DNA from: Monosporascus cannonballus
Taxonomy: Eukaryota; Ascomycota; Sordariomycetes; Xylariales
Length of the DNA stretch: 64,000 nucleotides
Reading direction: 5' to 3'
Assembly: GCA_004154925.1 (NCBI GenBank)
Contig: QJNS01000263.1
Coordinates: 41,943 to 105,942, forward strand
Shown here piece by piece: positions 24,801 through 35,584 of this stretch. Each line of letters starts with the position of its first letter. Positions within the stretch are counted from its first letter, which is position 1. The position numbers were made by a program, and so were the translations under genes. The notes under the pieces are model-generated. The model ran no database searches and was not told the DNA's origin. It saw only the letters and a program-made list of their open reading frames with translations.

Positions 24801-26628
24801 CGCACATCCAGACTACCGGGTTCATGATCACATAGTGCTCGTGCTGGGCCCGACTCGGTAGCAATGAATCCCGTATTTAATATGCAGCTGGCACCGTTCC
24901 TGTTGAGGAACGATTTTCATCCAGAGCGACAGAATTTCCAAATGCATGATGCAAGCACCTTGCATACGGTACAGGCGTTCGGGGATTGGTAGTTCAGATA
25001 ATACAGTAATAAACGAGGAGAACGTTATGCGATGCTTGAGAGGCTGGCAACTCCCGGCAACTGGGGACGGGTTTATGTAGGTACTTTTTAGGTGCACCTG
25101 AGGTGGGCGAAGCCATATGCAAGTCCATATTGTCGACCGCGCGTCCCATGCACCGTGGCTGCATGTCTAATACATGCGCGGATTCCTATGCCGTACGAGG
25201 ATACTCGGGTCGCTAGCCAATCACGCGCGTCTCGATGATTCTGGGAATGGCCGAGACGTAGAGACCACCCATCTCACGTGCTTTTGGGGGGTGGGCGGGG
25301 CGGGGGCGGGAACGGGCGCTTCGCGGTTGCGATAAGTTCGAAAAAGGATTCTCTTAGCCGCCGTCCCCGGCGGTTAAGTAGTCTTGCTCGCGGCGCGTGG
25401 TGACGGGCGAGAGACAGACCCGAAAGAATGGGCGTAATGGTAACAGTCCGGAACGAGACCCTGGCAGTTCGGAATCTGGGGGCTGCTCCTCGCTCGTCCG
25501 TTGTTACTGTTTACCTACGCTCAAACTAATATGGAGCGCACAGTACATAAAGATTCCGGCCATCCATCCGCTGTGGCTCGGCGCTCGGCTTGGGGAGACG
25601 TCGTGCAGCAGAGCGTTACAGAGAGACCTGCACGAAAGGGCCGGGCCAATAGGAATCCACGGTATCCCTCATTTTATTAGTCGCGAGCACCTATGTCTTC
25701 AACGCACATAAGGCGCTTCTATGGATAAATGAAGCAGAATGATGTATGCAAGCGAACCTGGAAAGGGAAATAAATGGCCCCGCGTTTCGTCTCCCTCCAT
25801 TCTTCGTTCGACGTGGCATCACACCACCGGTTCCCGCACATGTCACGACCGATGGGCTGGAAAATTTGCCTCCCGGCGGTTCGGAAAGGGACATCGTTGC
25901 TCAGCATGCATGTGCCAGATGCAGCGCGACACCACGAGTGAGCAATCAGAGCGAGATGCACGGTGAATTTCTACTGTAACACGTCGAACAAAATTACACA
26001 GTACGGAGCTGCTGTGCCACCCACAGGATGGCATGCGAAGAGCGTATGCATCTGAATGCATTGGCTAACGCACTTCGCGCATGCTATATCGAGTAGGTAA
26101 CAGAACAACACCTGAGTGGCGGCGCATCTGGAGTGGCATTGGATTTTGTCAAGTTTAGATGAGGCAGGCAAAGACTCATACAGAAGACAACATGGTATAT
26201 ACATACGGGGTAACCCTGATCTTACTTGTACTGTCGGCTGGCCCTTTCCCAGTCGTACACCCAGACCGACCGAGCAAACATTGTCAGACGTAGTATTGAA
26301 CGGAAACATTTCGAGGGAATCATTGCGCAAGGAGGTAAAATGCAATGCACGCTAATGGCGTAAAAAATACTGCTCGTGTCGTCATTTCGCAGGCCGCCCC
26401 AGATGTATACGTATATAGCGATGTATATAGCAAATGCAAGGAGACCCCTTATACCAAATACGATTCATGCGTGGGAATCATGCAGAACGAAGCGAAACCT
26501 GATGCTGCTCCTAGCAATTGATGAGTAAGAATTTTTTGGGGGGGTTCGTCCGATGTCGTAATTGCAACGTCAGGTTCGACGGGCCCCTCCGAGGACAAAC
26601 CGAGCTGGGAAGACCAAAACCAGATGCG
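21851..26628. other. Gene-poor region downstream of the polyketide synthase relic
   Basis: Nothing intact is recognisable. The longest ORF (24864-24376, minus, 162 codons) shows no known motif, and its overlap with plus-strand ORFs of similar size suggests chance. Remnants of further biosynthetic genes could be hidden here, but I cannot identify any. Confidence 0.5.
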
Positions 26629-27771
26629 TCAGCTCTCGCCGAGTTTCAGCTCCTCCCAACGTAACCGCAAGCTCTCCAACGCCTCGGGGCTGAATTCGGG
26701 CTCGACTTTCCTGGGACGCACCCGCCGACAGTCCGAACACTTTCTGTGGGAGCAATTCGGACAGTCGGCACCGTTGTCTGCGTTCGGTGGGAACTTTTGG
26801 CCACACTCGTGACAAGAATGCACGCCCTTGAACTTCTCACCAGGCTCGTCGTTGGGATACCCGTATGGATACTTAGCTCTTTCGTCCCTATTTCGAAATG
26901 TTAGAGGCGTGATGAGCGGCAAATGCCGGGAATGTCAATGGAACTTACGGATTCCTCGGGCAATCGCCGCATCGCCTATGCCCACAGCTGTCACACGTCC
27001 TGGCTTGTTTTGAATGCGTCGATATCTGGTTGTTGCATACGTGACAGTATCTCCTGACTCGCATGCGGTGTTTCCTGAAGACCAAGTCCTGGCCGCCGGT
27101 CTTGCTCGGGCGTTTCAGGACAATGGTTGTCGGAGCGTAGTCGTAGCTAGGTATAATAGGGGCATTTTCTCTATGCTTCTTTGCTAGAGCTTCCCTCTTC
27201 TCCCGATTGGCTTGCCGCTCGCGTTCGTTTCGCTTGCTCGGGTACTGAGTACATTTCTTGCATCGGGTATGCTGACAGCCAGGGCATTCACTAGTAGCAC
27301 CGAATGCCGTGTGACATCTGTGACACTCCCTGTGGATACGCATCCGAACTGACTTTTCGACACGGAGGACATCGCCTTCGGTAGAGTGCCATTCGCTTGG
27401 CTTGATCTCTAAGCCGAATCTCGCACCGAGCTTCTTAGCACGTTCCTCTTGTACCTGAGATCTAGGGATCTTAGTCGCGCCCGGATACTCGGGCTGTTTC
27501 TTCGTAGCCGGCGGCACGGGTTCACTTAGGCATGTGTCAGCACTGGCTGGGACAGTATTGGTTGAGACATGATTTACCTTTTCGTTGCGGCTGCCGTGGG
27601 GACCTGCGGCTCACTGGTTTCTTTACTGGGCGGCAGACCAGACTTCCGGCGCGAAGACTCGCCCTTCTTGAAAACCGATCTCATCCGGTTGAGGACCTTT
27701 TCAATTCGGTCCTTTCCCTTGCCTTCTTTGGCGGCTGATGCCGCCGACGGAGCTCCGGCCGGTGAACTCAT
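26629..27771 (-). CDS. Unknown protein with three Cys-rich (CxxC)3 repeats, putative zinc-binding
   Basis: Three exons, 27771-27578, 27524-26949 and 26887-26629, join in frame to 342 residues. Intron 1 (53 nt) has a TGCTGAC branch point and an AAG acceptor; intron 2 (61 nt) has GTAAGT, CTAAC and TAG. The ATG at 27771 is the only one in its frame after an upstream stop. The first 65 residues are basic and Ser/Ala-rich. Three copies of a module follow, starting near residues 132, 226 and 275. Each has CHxC, then 8-13 residues, CxxC, a conserved H before R/K, and a final CxxC, so six Cys plus nearby His. This suggests two treble-Cys or zinc-ribbon sites per copy. Between copies 1 and 2 is a Lys/Arg/Glu-rich helix-like stretch. 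I do not recognise a named family. Zinc binding is inferred; nucleic-acid or protein binding is possible but not shown. Confidence 0.85.
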
Positions 27772-30700
27772 TTCGTCCTCCAAGTAGCCTCCTCGCCTTT
27801 AACTAAATTATTGACACAGTCTTGGGAGCTGGCAGGCTCGGAGGCGGCAGCTAATTCGCTTAGCGAAGCCGGTTCGCTTTAGAGGAAACCCCAAGTGGAC
27901 AATGCCCGAGGGAGCGAGTAGTTGCAAACTGCCGATACCTGAATTACGAATTGAGTTTAATTCTGAGGGCCCCCCTTTCCTGTGCTCCTGAGTTATTCAA
28001 GATGAGCTGGGAATACACTCGTCGACAGTCGAAGTGGTAATATCTAGACAGCCATGTCTGGATGATGACCCGCGGCACGTAGACACTGTGATCGATATAC
28101 GGCGGCTATTCCATTTATTAAACAACAAAGAGGAGAGGTCTGGGAAAATGGTGGGAAGGCAAGCCTGTTGTATTTTTAGAGAGAAAAGCATATCCCATGT
28201 CCAGTCTCCCGGGTCCCAGTCCTCTTAGCCCCAGCGTGTCGGTTACAGTACATACAGTACCCGCCTTACCCTAGGGATGGTACAGTATGTGGATCATCAG
28301 TGGGCAGCGGGGGTGGATTTGGGGCTTCTTGTACTTCCATATGCATGTACATGGATGGTGGCAATGGTGGCATGGATACCCGGGCTGGACTGGCATACTA
28401 ACTCGGATTGGACAGACCTGGAGTGAGGGTTTTGGAGATAAGTTTGCATATCCAGGGCCCAAGGAATGCTCATCGCATGCTTCGCATGCAAAAGCACGGC
28501 ATAATAACGCAGACGATCCCAAGCCCTGGGACTTTCTGGTACGGGTGGGTAACAAGTCAAGGGGAATAAGAAATGCCTAACGTTACCAAAGAGATGAGAC
28601 CGGGTTGAAATGGAGGCAACTGATTTGTTCGGGGAGTTCGCCCAAAAAAAAAAAAGGAAGGGTGCTAACCACATAAGATCTTCTCAATTCGTCCACTCCC
28701 GCGTGTGGTTAATAATACAAGTCGATATTCAAGAAGCATCTGAAGATTCCACATTATGGGCGTGTTATAGATGTTATGGAAGTGTACGCATGCATTCACT
28801 GCAGAAATAGAGTAGAGACATCCAGGTATTGGGGAACCTAGAGATAGGTCATGTATGTGTGTGTCTTCGGCGTCCCGGCGTCGTTTCCAGAACAGCAAAG
28901 CGGCAGATATACACGTGCGCACACACACGCATGCATAGATACAGAGATTCCCGCGAACACAACGATATGCCCTATTTCCGCGGGAGGTTAGATCCCTTCG
29001 CACGTAGCTGTTATGCCATTGGTTGTCCATACCTACGCTAGGAGGTCCTGTAGGTACTAACCCGAGCTGATGGGGAGGGCTGAGAAGATTTACCCCATTT
29101 TTTTCTCCAATGAGAGCTTGTGCAGTTAGTCAATCAACGGAGATCATCCGAATTCTGCAGTGAAGTCTCCTGACCCTTCATTTAAAATAAAGTGCATACC
29201 AAGCTACTCACTTACAATGTGTGGAAATGGCTACGGGCTCGACGTTCTAGCCGCTTGTTGCTCGCATTGCTAAAATCTGGGGGGCTTTTCATCATTTCAT
29301 TACTTCAGACCTCTCTCGTTTACCTCCTACGGCACATGCGGTATACACCCGGAGGAGCTACGGAGTTGGCACCCAAAAGTTGCAAGGTGGTGGTTCGCGA
29401 CCCTCTCTGCCTTTTCCAGTAGCGGATCTTGATTTTCAACTAGTGCCGCCGAACCGTCGGGGAGCTCTTGCTTGGACGACTCCGCTTCCTTCCGCCTAGT
29501 TTAGGACACCAGAAGGAGCAATTTACCCGAGATTTGTAATGTTTACCTCGCTACATAACCTCCAGAGGGTAAGAGGGATAATTAAGCCGTTTACTTACCG
29601 AGGTACGTACACTTGGGTACATAATACACCTTTCAATGTTCCAAGATGGTCATTCCAAGCGGTCTATGCCGTTCCCGCTATCTAATTTGATAGCCGAGCG
29701 AGAGAAGAGAGCGCTGAATGGCCCTCGAGGTCCTAGACGTGATAATGTCAACCAGGCTATAGAATACGGTCTACCTTGTAGGGACATTCTTTTTGAAAAA
29801 TGACTGCTAAATGATCAGCACTGGACTCTCCAGCGTCATTAGTCCGGACAGGAATAAATCAATAACGGGCGTCAGCGGCTCATGCCTTACCTATGGTGCT
29901 GTACCCGACCGCCTGGTAGTAACCCAGAGGGCACCGGTCGATTGGTGGCACCACAACACCTAAGTTAGTTAGTTACCTATCAAAATATGCTGCATTGCCC
30001 GACATATGCGCGCCCTAGGCCATGGAATGCTCGACGAGAATCGTTATGAGGGCCCAAAACTAGCGGTTCCGCTGCCTAGGAGTACCCTATATAAGACGGA
30101 CCGATTAAAGGTCATTCTATAACAAGCTTTATGTTATGGTATCTGCCTATGTTAGTCTTCCTTATAATAGGGGGCCTATTGAATCTATTGTCATCAAATA
30201 CGTGTTTTACTGTAGCTCTTGCGAATTATCCCACAGTATCATATCAAGCGAGAAACCAGCAGTTCGGTTCACTACCGTTTATGTATGGGTAACTTGCAGG
30301 GAAATACCCGCTAAGCAAGCACCTTATTCCCCTTCCGTATAAAACAGGGCAGGTCCCACATAACAGTGGGAAGGTACTTGGGTACCTGAAGACCTCCCCG
30401 CTTCGTATGTAACTGCACTACTTTATTTGTGGACTAACGCTTCAAGCCCACACCTGACCCCACTCTGGTCAGCCAATCTTTGACGACGATCTTTTGAAAC
30501 CTCCAAGCCAGGATATCCACGTAGATTCCAGAGCACCGATACCAGAAGTCATACGATTTAAGGTTAGAAGAACTGGGTCCAGAGGTGATCGGTGTGAATT
30601 AGCCCTCTCCAACTCCGCCAGGTTTCCACCGATCCTCGCCTCGTCACTTTTCCTTGCCAGGATTTTTTTTTTTGTAAAATGTAGCTAATTAGCCTCGGCA

Positions 30701-33700
30701 AGTGGGCCACGAATCAAGTACACGATCAAAGACGGGTCACTAGCTATTCATGTACCCCGAACCATGATATCCGCTTTCGATGTTACATGCCAGATTTCAA
30801 TGCTCAATGGGGAATCATCGGGCCGTTGGCAGCTCTTTCATGTTGATCGTGACTAAGTGCATTCCCGAAGAGCTGGGACGTAGCGACACCACCTACCGGC
30901 GCCCCCCCCCAAATGCAGGTAAGGAGACCGTGATAATGAAACAGCCCTTAACACCGTCTTAAGACATTAATACTGTGCTAATCGATGGCTTTATCAATGT
31001 CCCTTCGAGTGTCCAGCTCGCCAGCACGCGCATCCTAGCCTGCACTATACAATTCGTGACAAACCGTGTTGGTGAAACCGTGGCACTTCATTTCTCCAGT
31101 GTACCCGAAAAGCCTCCCAAGATGGTGCTTTCTTCACCGCTTCGGGTATAGTAGTCGCAAGCCTTCGCTCTCTCTTACGGCTACCTAGGGCTGTCAAGCG
31201 CCGGAATTTTCCCACCAACTCATTTCGCGGACTACCGCCGTGCCACGACAGCATATGATAGCAGCCTAAGTTTGATGGCTTGATGATTAGGTCCTTACTC
31301 GTTATCGGGCTCGTAAAAGATGAAAGGTTTGGTATTACACTCCTCGAAGTCTCGCAATCCGCCTTGATGGGACCGATTCACATATATGCTACAGATGTGC
31401 TGGCACCCTACGTAGTGCATCGCTACCCGGCCAAGTACTATGGCAGATAATAATGCCGTCATGTCGGCTGCGGATCGCAAGGAATTGGATGTTAGATTCG
31501 CGAGAGCATGAGCGCTGCGGAAAGACAGCTACAGTTCGTCCGACGTGATCAATGCTATCCAGGCTCCGGAAGCGTTCCATCAAGCCATCCCTCTCGAAGG
31601 TGGCCTGCCGTCCTTGCATGTGAGAGCTGGTTATCACCCTCAAGACAACTTCAGACTGAGAGATACTTGGGGCCCCTTATATGGGCATGCGCGTTTCGCC
31701 CGTCGTTGGGACCAATGATCAACATCCAAGTTAAGTACCTACGTAGATATCGTATCGATCCCTACAAAGTACAACCGCGTCGTGCATATTTACTCCTGAT
31801 ACCTGATAATGCTTCAAACGTCTGTCGCGCTTATAGGCGACCGCCCAGCGGCTATCTCAATGTGCCGCACACTCGATTGGCGATGCCTACTCACTTGCTT
31901 TTCCTCTCAACACCTGTATCAGAACACTCCAAGTGACGTCCGCATGGTCGCAGTGAGCGGCACCTTGCCCTCAGCAATACAGGATACGGTCGCATTCCAA
32001 GCAGCGGTGGACGTATTCCGCCGCCTGGAATTGCATATAATCGCACTTGTTATGTTACGAAGGGCTACCTAACATCAATCCATCAATGGCTCGATACGCC
32101 AAATCCTTTGGTTGCCTTAAAGGGAAACGGACGCCCCGTTACACGGAAAAGCAACATAATGATTAGTTGCGCCAAAGCTGAGCGTAAGCATATGCCAATC
32201 CCTTTAAAACTGTTTGGACCGACGTTAGTTGGCCCCTCGTAAGATGATCTAGGGGCGCCGATATGCCTCAATGCCGGTATCCCGCGCTGCTCGCTTGCTT
32301 GCCCAGTGTCCAGGCTGCATCCGCACACACCGTCTCTCTCTTCCTAGCTGTCGGGGCGAGAGATCGCTCCACACTGGTGTCCGGCACCCCTGCAAAGATC
32401 ATGAGCTTGCGTTGTCTCGAAGAGGAAACCCCACGATTTTACCGCGGGACCGAACCGAACCTATGTGCTTTCGTACGAAGCAGTGGATATCGCCTTTCGA
32501 CCCGCAATCGCTTGCAAATTTCCCTCGAATCAATGGCCCTCCGTCTGACCTTGAAACGACTTACTACGGTACAATACAACGTGGGGGTCCATGTCCTCCG
32601 CATGAGGCCCGGGCTCCCCGACAGAGCGAGCGGTCGGGCGGCCGAGGCCCCGGAAAGGGATGTTACCAAACTAGTGGTTCGACGGCTCTGTGCACCACCA
32701 CATAACAACCACAAAACAAACCACATATTCCGGACAGGGACGTCTGACGATGAAGAAGGTCCGATGGAGCGGGGAGCCTAGACTGACGTGTCTCGCACGA
32801 CATCTTCCTTCCCCATCAGCGGCCATGCGCGCCGTGGCATCCTTTGTGCCCCTGCAGATCCACGCTGTAGGGCCACCTTGGCTTGCTGGCTAATTAGCAT
32901 GTGTGTTAATTAGCAGACTTAGTGTGCAGACGGCTGGGCCTACCCGGTCTGCCGGCCTTCCTGTCCTGTATCTAATCCGTGCTGCGGTCCCGCTCTCCCC
33001 GAGTTTGAGAGAGGCTTATTCCTCTCTGATATGGGGTTCTTGGTGCTTCGTCGCCGTCTACGTCTCTCTCGTGATATGCTGTCCTATCCTTTCTTTGCCA
33101 CCTGGAAGATGATGCCGGCTTTTCCGCTGTTAAGATGCAGTCGACCCCCTTGGCCTTTTTTTTTTCTTGCAGAGGATCTGCTAATACCTCCTTGAGACAT
33201 GTTCAGACATGTTATATCTATTTACCTATGTGCCGACGAGGGTAACGCAGATGGTAAGAGAGTAGATCCTACAAGCGGGGAACTTAACAGATACAAGATG
33301 GGATAATTAGCCCATAATCCGGTAGCATGGGTATGTACTTAAGAATCCTCCCGTAAACAAAGCAGGGGCACAGTGCATCACGATTCGCTCCTGCGGCACT
33401 TCCATACTCGGATCATGGGTTCATAGCGGACGTAAGCTCCTTGCTCCATGCTTCTCGGGCTCATGCAATATCTCATGGTGAGACTCTTCCTTGGAACTCG
33501 AGGCGGCACAATCTCGCCCCAGTGTAACCTGCTGTATGTGCATCCGGCGACGAGTGGGTTGCTCCTTTGCCCGGCTCTTGACGTACGTCGGCTTGTGTAA
33601 ATCTATGGCGACTATGGAAGGCACCGGGACTGGATAGGCCTCGAATAATACCAAACATGGTGTCTAAGGCCATCCAGACAGCCGCAGGAGATACACATCC

Positions 33701-33830
33701 CTAGCTAGACAGGATGATCATCGTGTCTTGTTATGAGCCAGAGAAGAGCGAGCCGTAGCAGTCTCGAGAAGCCAACATTATTCAGTTTTAGGCATCTTAG
33801 TACTCTACCGACTTAATACAACGATTTATT
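27772..33830. other. Long gene-poor region
   Basis: Six kilobases without a supported gene. ORFs of up to 172 codons (32263-32781 and its overlapping frames) lack known motifs or believable splice partners. Small features are an A12 run near 28646, a short CA run near 28919, and a T run near 30663. It may be decayed accessory DNA. Confidence 0.5.
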
Positions 33831-34245
33831 TCAGGTATCCTCCACCACAGTCGGCCCAAACGACAGGGACGCCGCCTCTGGCACGGCGGCGCCGACCGTC
33901 TCGGCCCGGTTCTTCATCCTGCCGATGTAGGGGCCGTTGGAGTCCCTCCTGTTGTTCAGGTAGGCCTGGACGTCCTCGATGACGCGGCGCGCGAGGTTCT
34001 TCTGGAACTCGTCCGGCTTGACGAGGCGCATGAGCCGCGACGTCTCGTAGAACCTGCCGCGCACGGCCGCCTCGCCCTTGGTGGCGTCCCTGAGCACGCA
34101 GACCCAGTCGAAGCGGACGCCCTCGGGCGCCTTGAGGCGGTCCCGGAACGCCTTCTCCGCCATCATGGAGGCCGGCAGGATCGGCGGCGGCTGCTGGATG
34201 CTCGACTGCGCTAGGCGCCACACGTCGCCGTAGAAGAAGAGCCCC

Positions 34246-34286
<41 letters not shown>

Positions 34287-35584
34287 CTCGCCCGCCACGA
34301 ATATCTCCTTGAGCGCCATGACGACCGGCATCGACTTGTCCCAATCCTCGCTCATCTCTTCCGGGGGTAGCCGGATGCGGACGGCGTCGTTCACGGTTAT
34401 CTTCTCGCACCCGAGGAAGACGCCGCCGAACCTCTCTCTGTCTTGGCCCGGCGCGGGCCCGCCGATGCGGTTGAAGGTGGAATAGGAGTGGTCTACGGTC
34501 GTGACGGCCACCTTAGATGCTTCCAGGCCGAGGGACTCCTGCTTCTGCTTGTCCCCGCCCGTGATCTGCTGCTGTATCGCCTGCCAGTGTATCTCGAACA
34601 TGGGCTTGCCCCTGATGTAAGCCAGATGGGGACTGACCGTGGGGACGCTGAAGGCCAGGAAGGGTCTCATGTCCTTCTCGAAGACGAGGAGGTCTTGCAG
34701 CTTGAGATAGCTGTGCGCGAGCGGCTTGATTCGCCATCTGGCCTCCGTAGGTGCTGCCGGGTCCGGGGCTGACGGGCCCGGTGCCGCGGCGGCGACGATG
34801 ATACCAATCCGCCAGGCATTTCCGAGCTTATACCACACTACTTCGCCCTCCCGGAAGAGCTGAGACTCAACGGGTTGAGCCCGCACGCCGGACGATAACG
34901 GTTGGGAAGGCCCTCCTGTTGTTGCAGGGGGAACCGGCGTAGGCGCAACCTGCGGCTGAGCAGGAGCCGCCGAGGATTGTCCAGGGGCAACCTGCAGCTG
35001 AGCAGAAGCCGCCGAGACTTGTCCGGGGGCCGCCTGTACCTGGTCCGGGTTGCAAAAGCGACAGGAACACAGGTTCTGGTCGTTGCTACCCCCAGCGAGC
35101 CATAAGAGATGGGCGAAGAACTCGTTGGGCGACCTGAAGGGCTTTGGCTTGGTACCTCTTGGATAGCCGTAGAGATAGTAGTCCGAACGCTTGTCTGGAA
35201 GAGATATATGAGAACATGACCCTCCATAGCCGATAATCAAGCCACGTACTGTTGCTCATCTTCTTCCTTAGGTGGTAATGCTCCGGAAACCGTTGTAGAT
35301 AGTAGACCCGGCCTGCCTCCGGTTAGCACGGTGCTTTCAATCACGACTACGCTGCAGATACCGGTCATACCGGGCTCCAGGAGGAGCTGATCGCGAAGCA
35401 TAGCGCCTAGCTTGAACAGCCAGTCTCGATACTTCGGGTCGTCCTCCCCGACGCGCTCGTGGCCCTCGGCGAACTCATGCTCTCCCCAGGCCCTTCCGTC
35501 GCTGCATTTCTTGGCAAGCACGATCGGGTAACAGGGGTGAGGTCCTGCGGTGGCAGGCTTCGCGGTTTTGCTGCCGGACGCCAT
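33831..35584 (-). CDS. Clr2-like transcriptional silencing factor, with an apparent frameshift
   Basis: Two overlapping minus-strand frames together match the fungal cryptic loci regulator 2 family. Frame 1 (35584-35237, 115 residues from ATG) carries the N-terminal part with the WLFKLGAML stretch. Frame 2 (about 35240-33831) continues with SDYYLYGYPRG, SPNEFFAHLLWLAGG and a CSCRFC pair. After a Pro/Gln/Ala-rich linker comes the C-terminal Clr2 domain: EGEVVWYKLGNAWRIG, MRPFLAFSVP, ESLGLEASK, FGGVFLG and AYLNNR. In fission yeast Clr2 belongs to the SHREC complex of heterochromatic silencing; a similar nuclear role here is inferred. Family resemblance seems to run straight across the frame change, so one base appears to be missing near 35237-35245. 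A 55-nt GTACGT...CCAG segment there does not restore the frame when removed. A 13-Asn run interrupts the domain. Function may be lost, or this is a sequence error. Confidence 0.78.
34246..34286. repeat. TTG/CAA-type trinucleotide microsatellite inside the Clr2-like gene
   Basis: About 13.7 perfect units of TTG on the plus strand, read as AAC on the minus strand and so as 13 consecutive Asn. Its length is a multiple of three in the coding frame, so the reading frame is kept. Confidence 0.97.

Noticed and set aside
27543..27577. Alternative CAG acceptor for intron 1 of the Cys-repeat gene
   Set aside because: In frame, but the intron would be only 35 nt, too short for fungal splicing.
32263..32781. 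172-codon plus-strand ORF
   Set aside because: No motif, three overlapping frames of similar length, and no splice partner.
33826..34410. 194-codon minus-strand ORF rich in Gln
   Set aside because: A shifted-frame shadow of the Clr2-like gene; its Gln run is the same trinucleotide repeat read in another frame.
35187..35241. 55-nt intron between the two Clr2-like frames
   Set aside because: Good donor and acceptor, but no branch point, and splicing leaves the second exon in the wrong frame for the family match.
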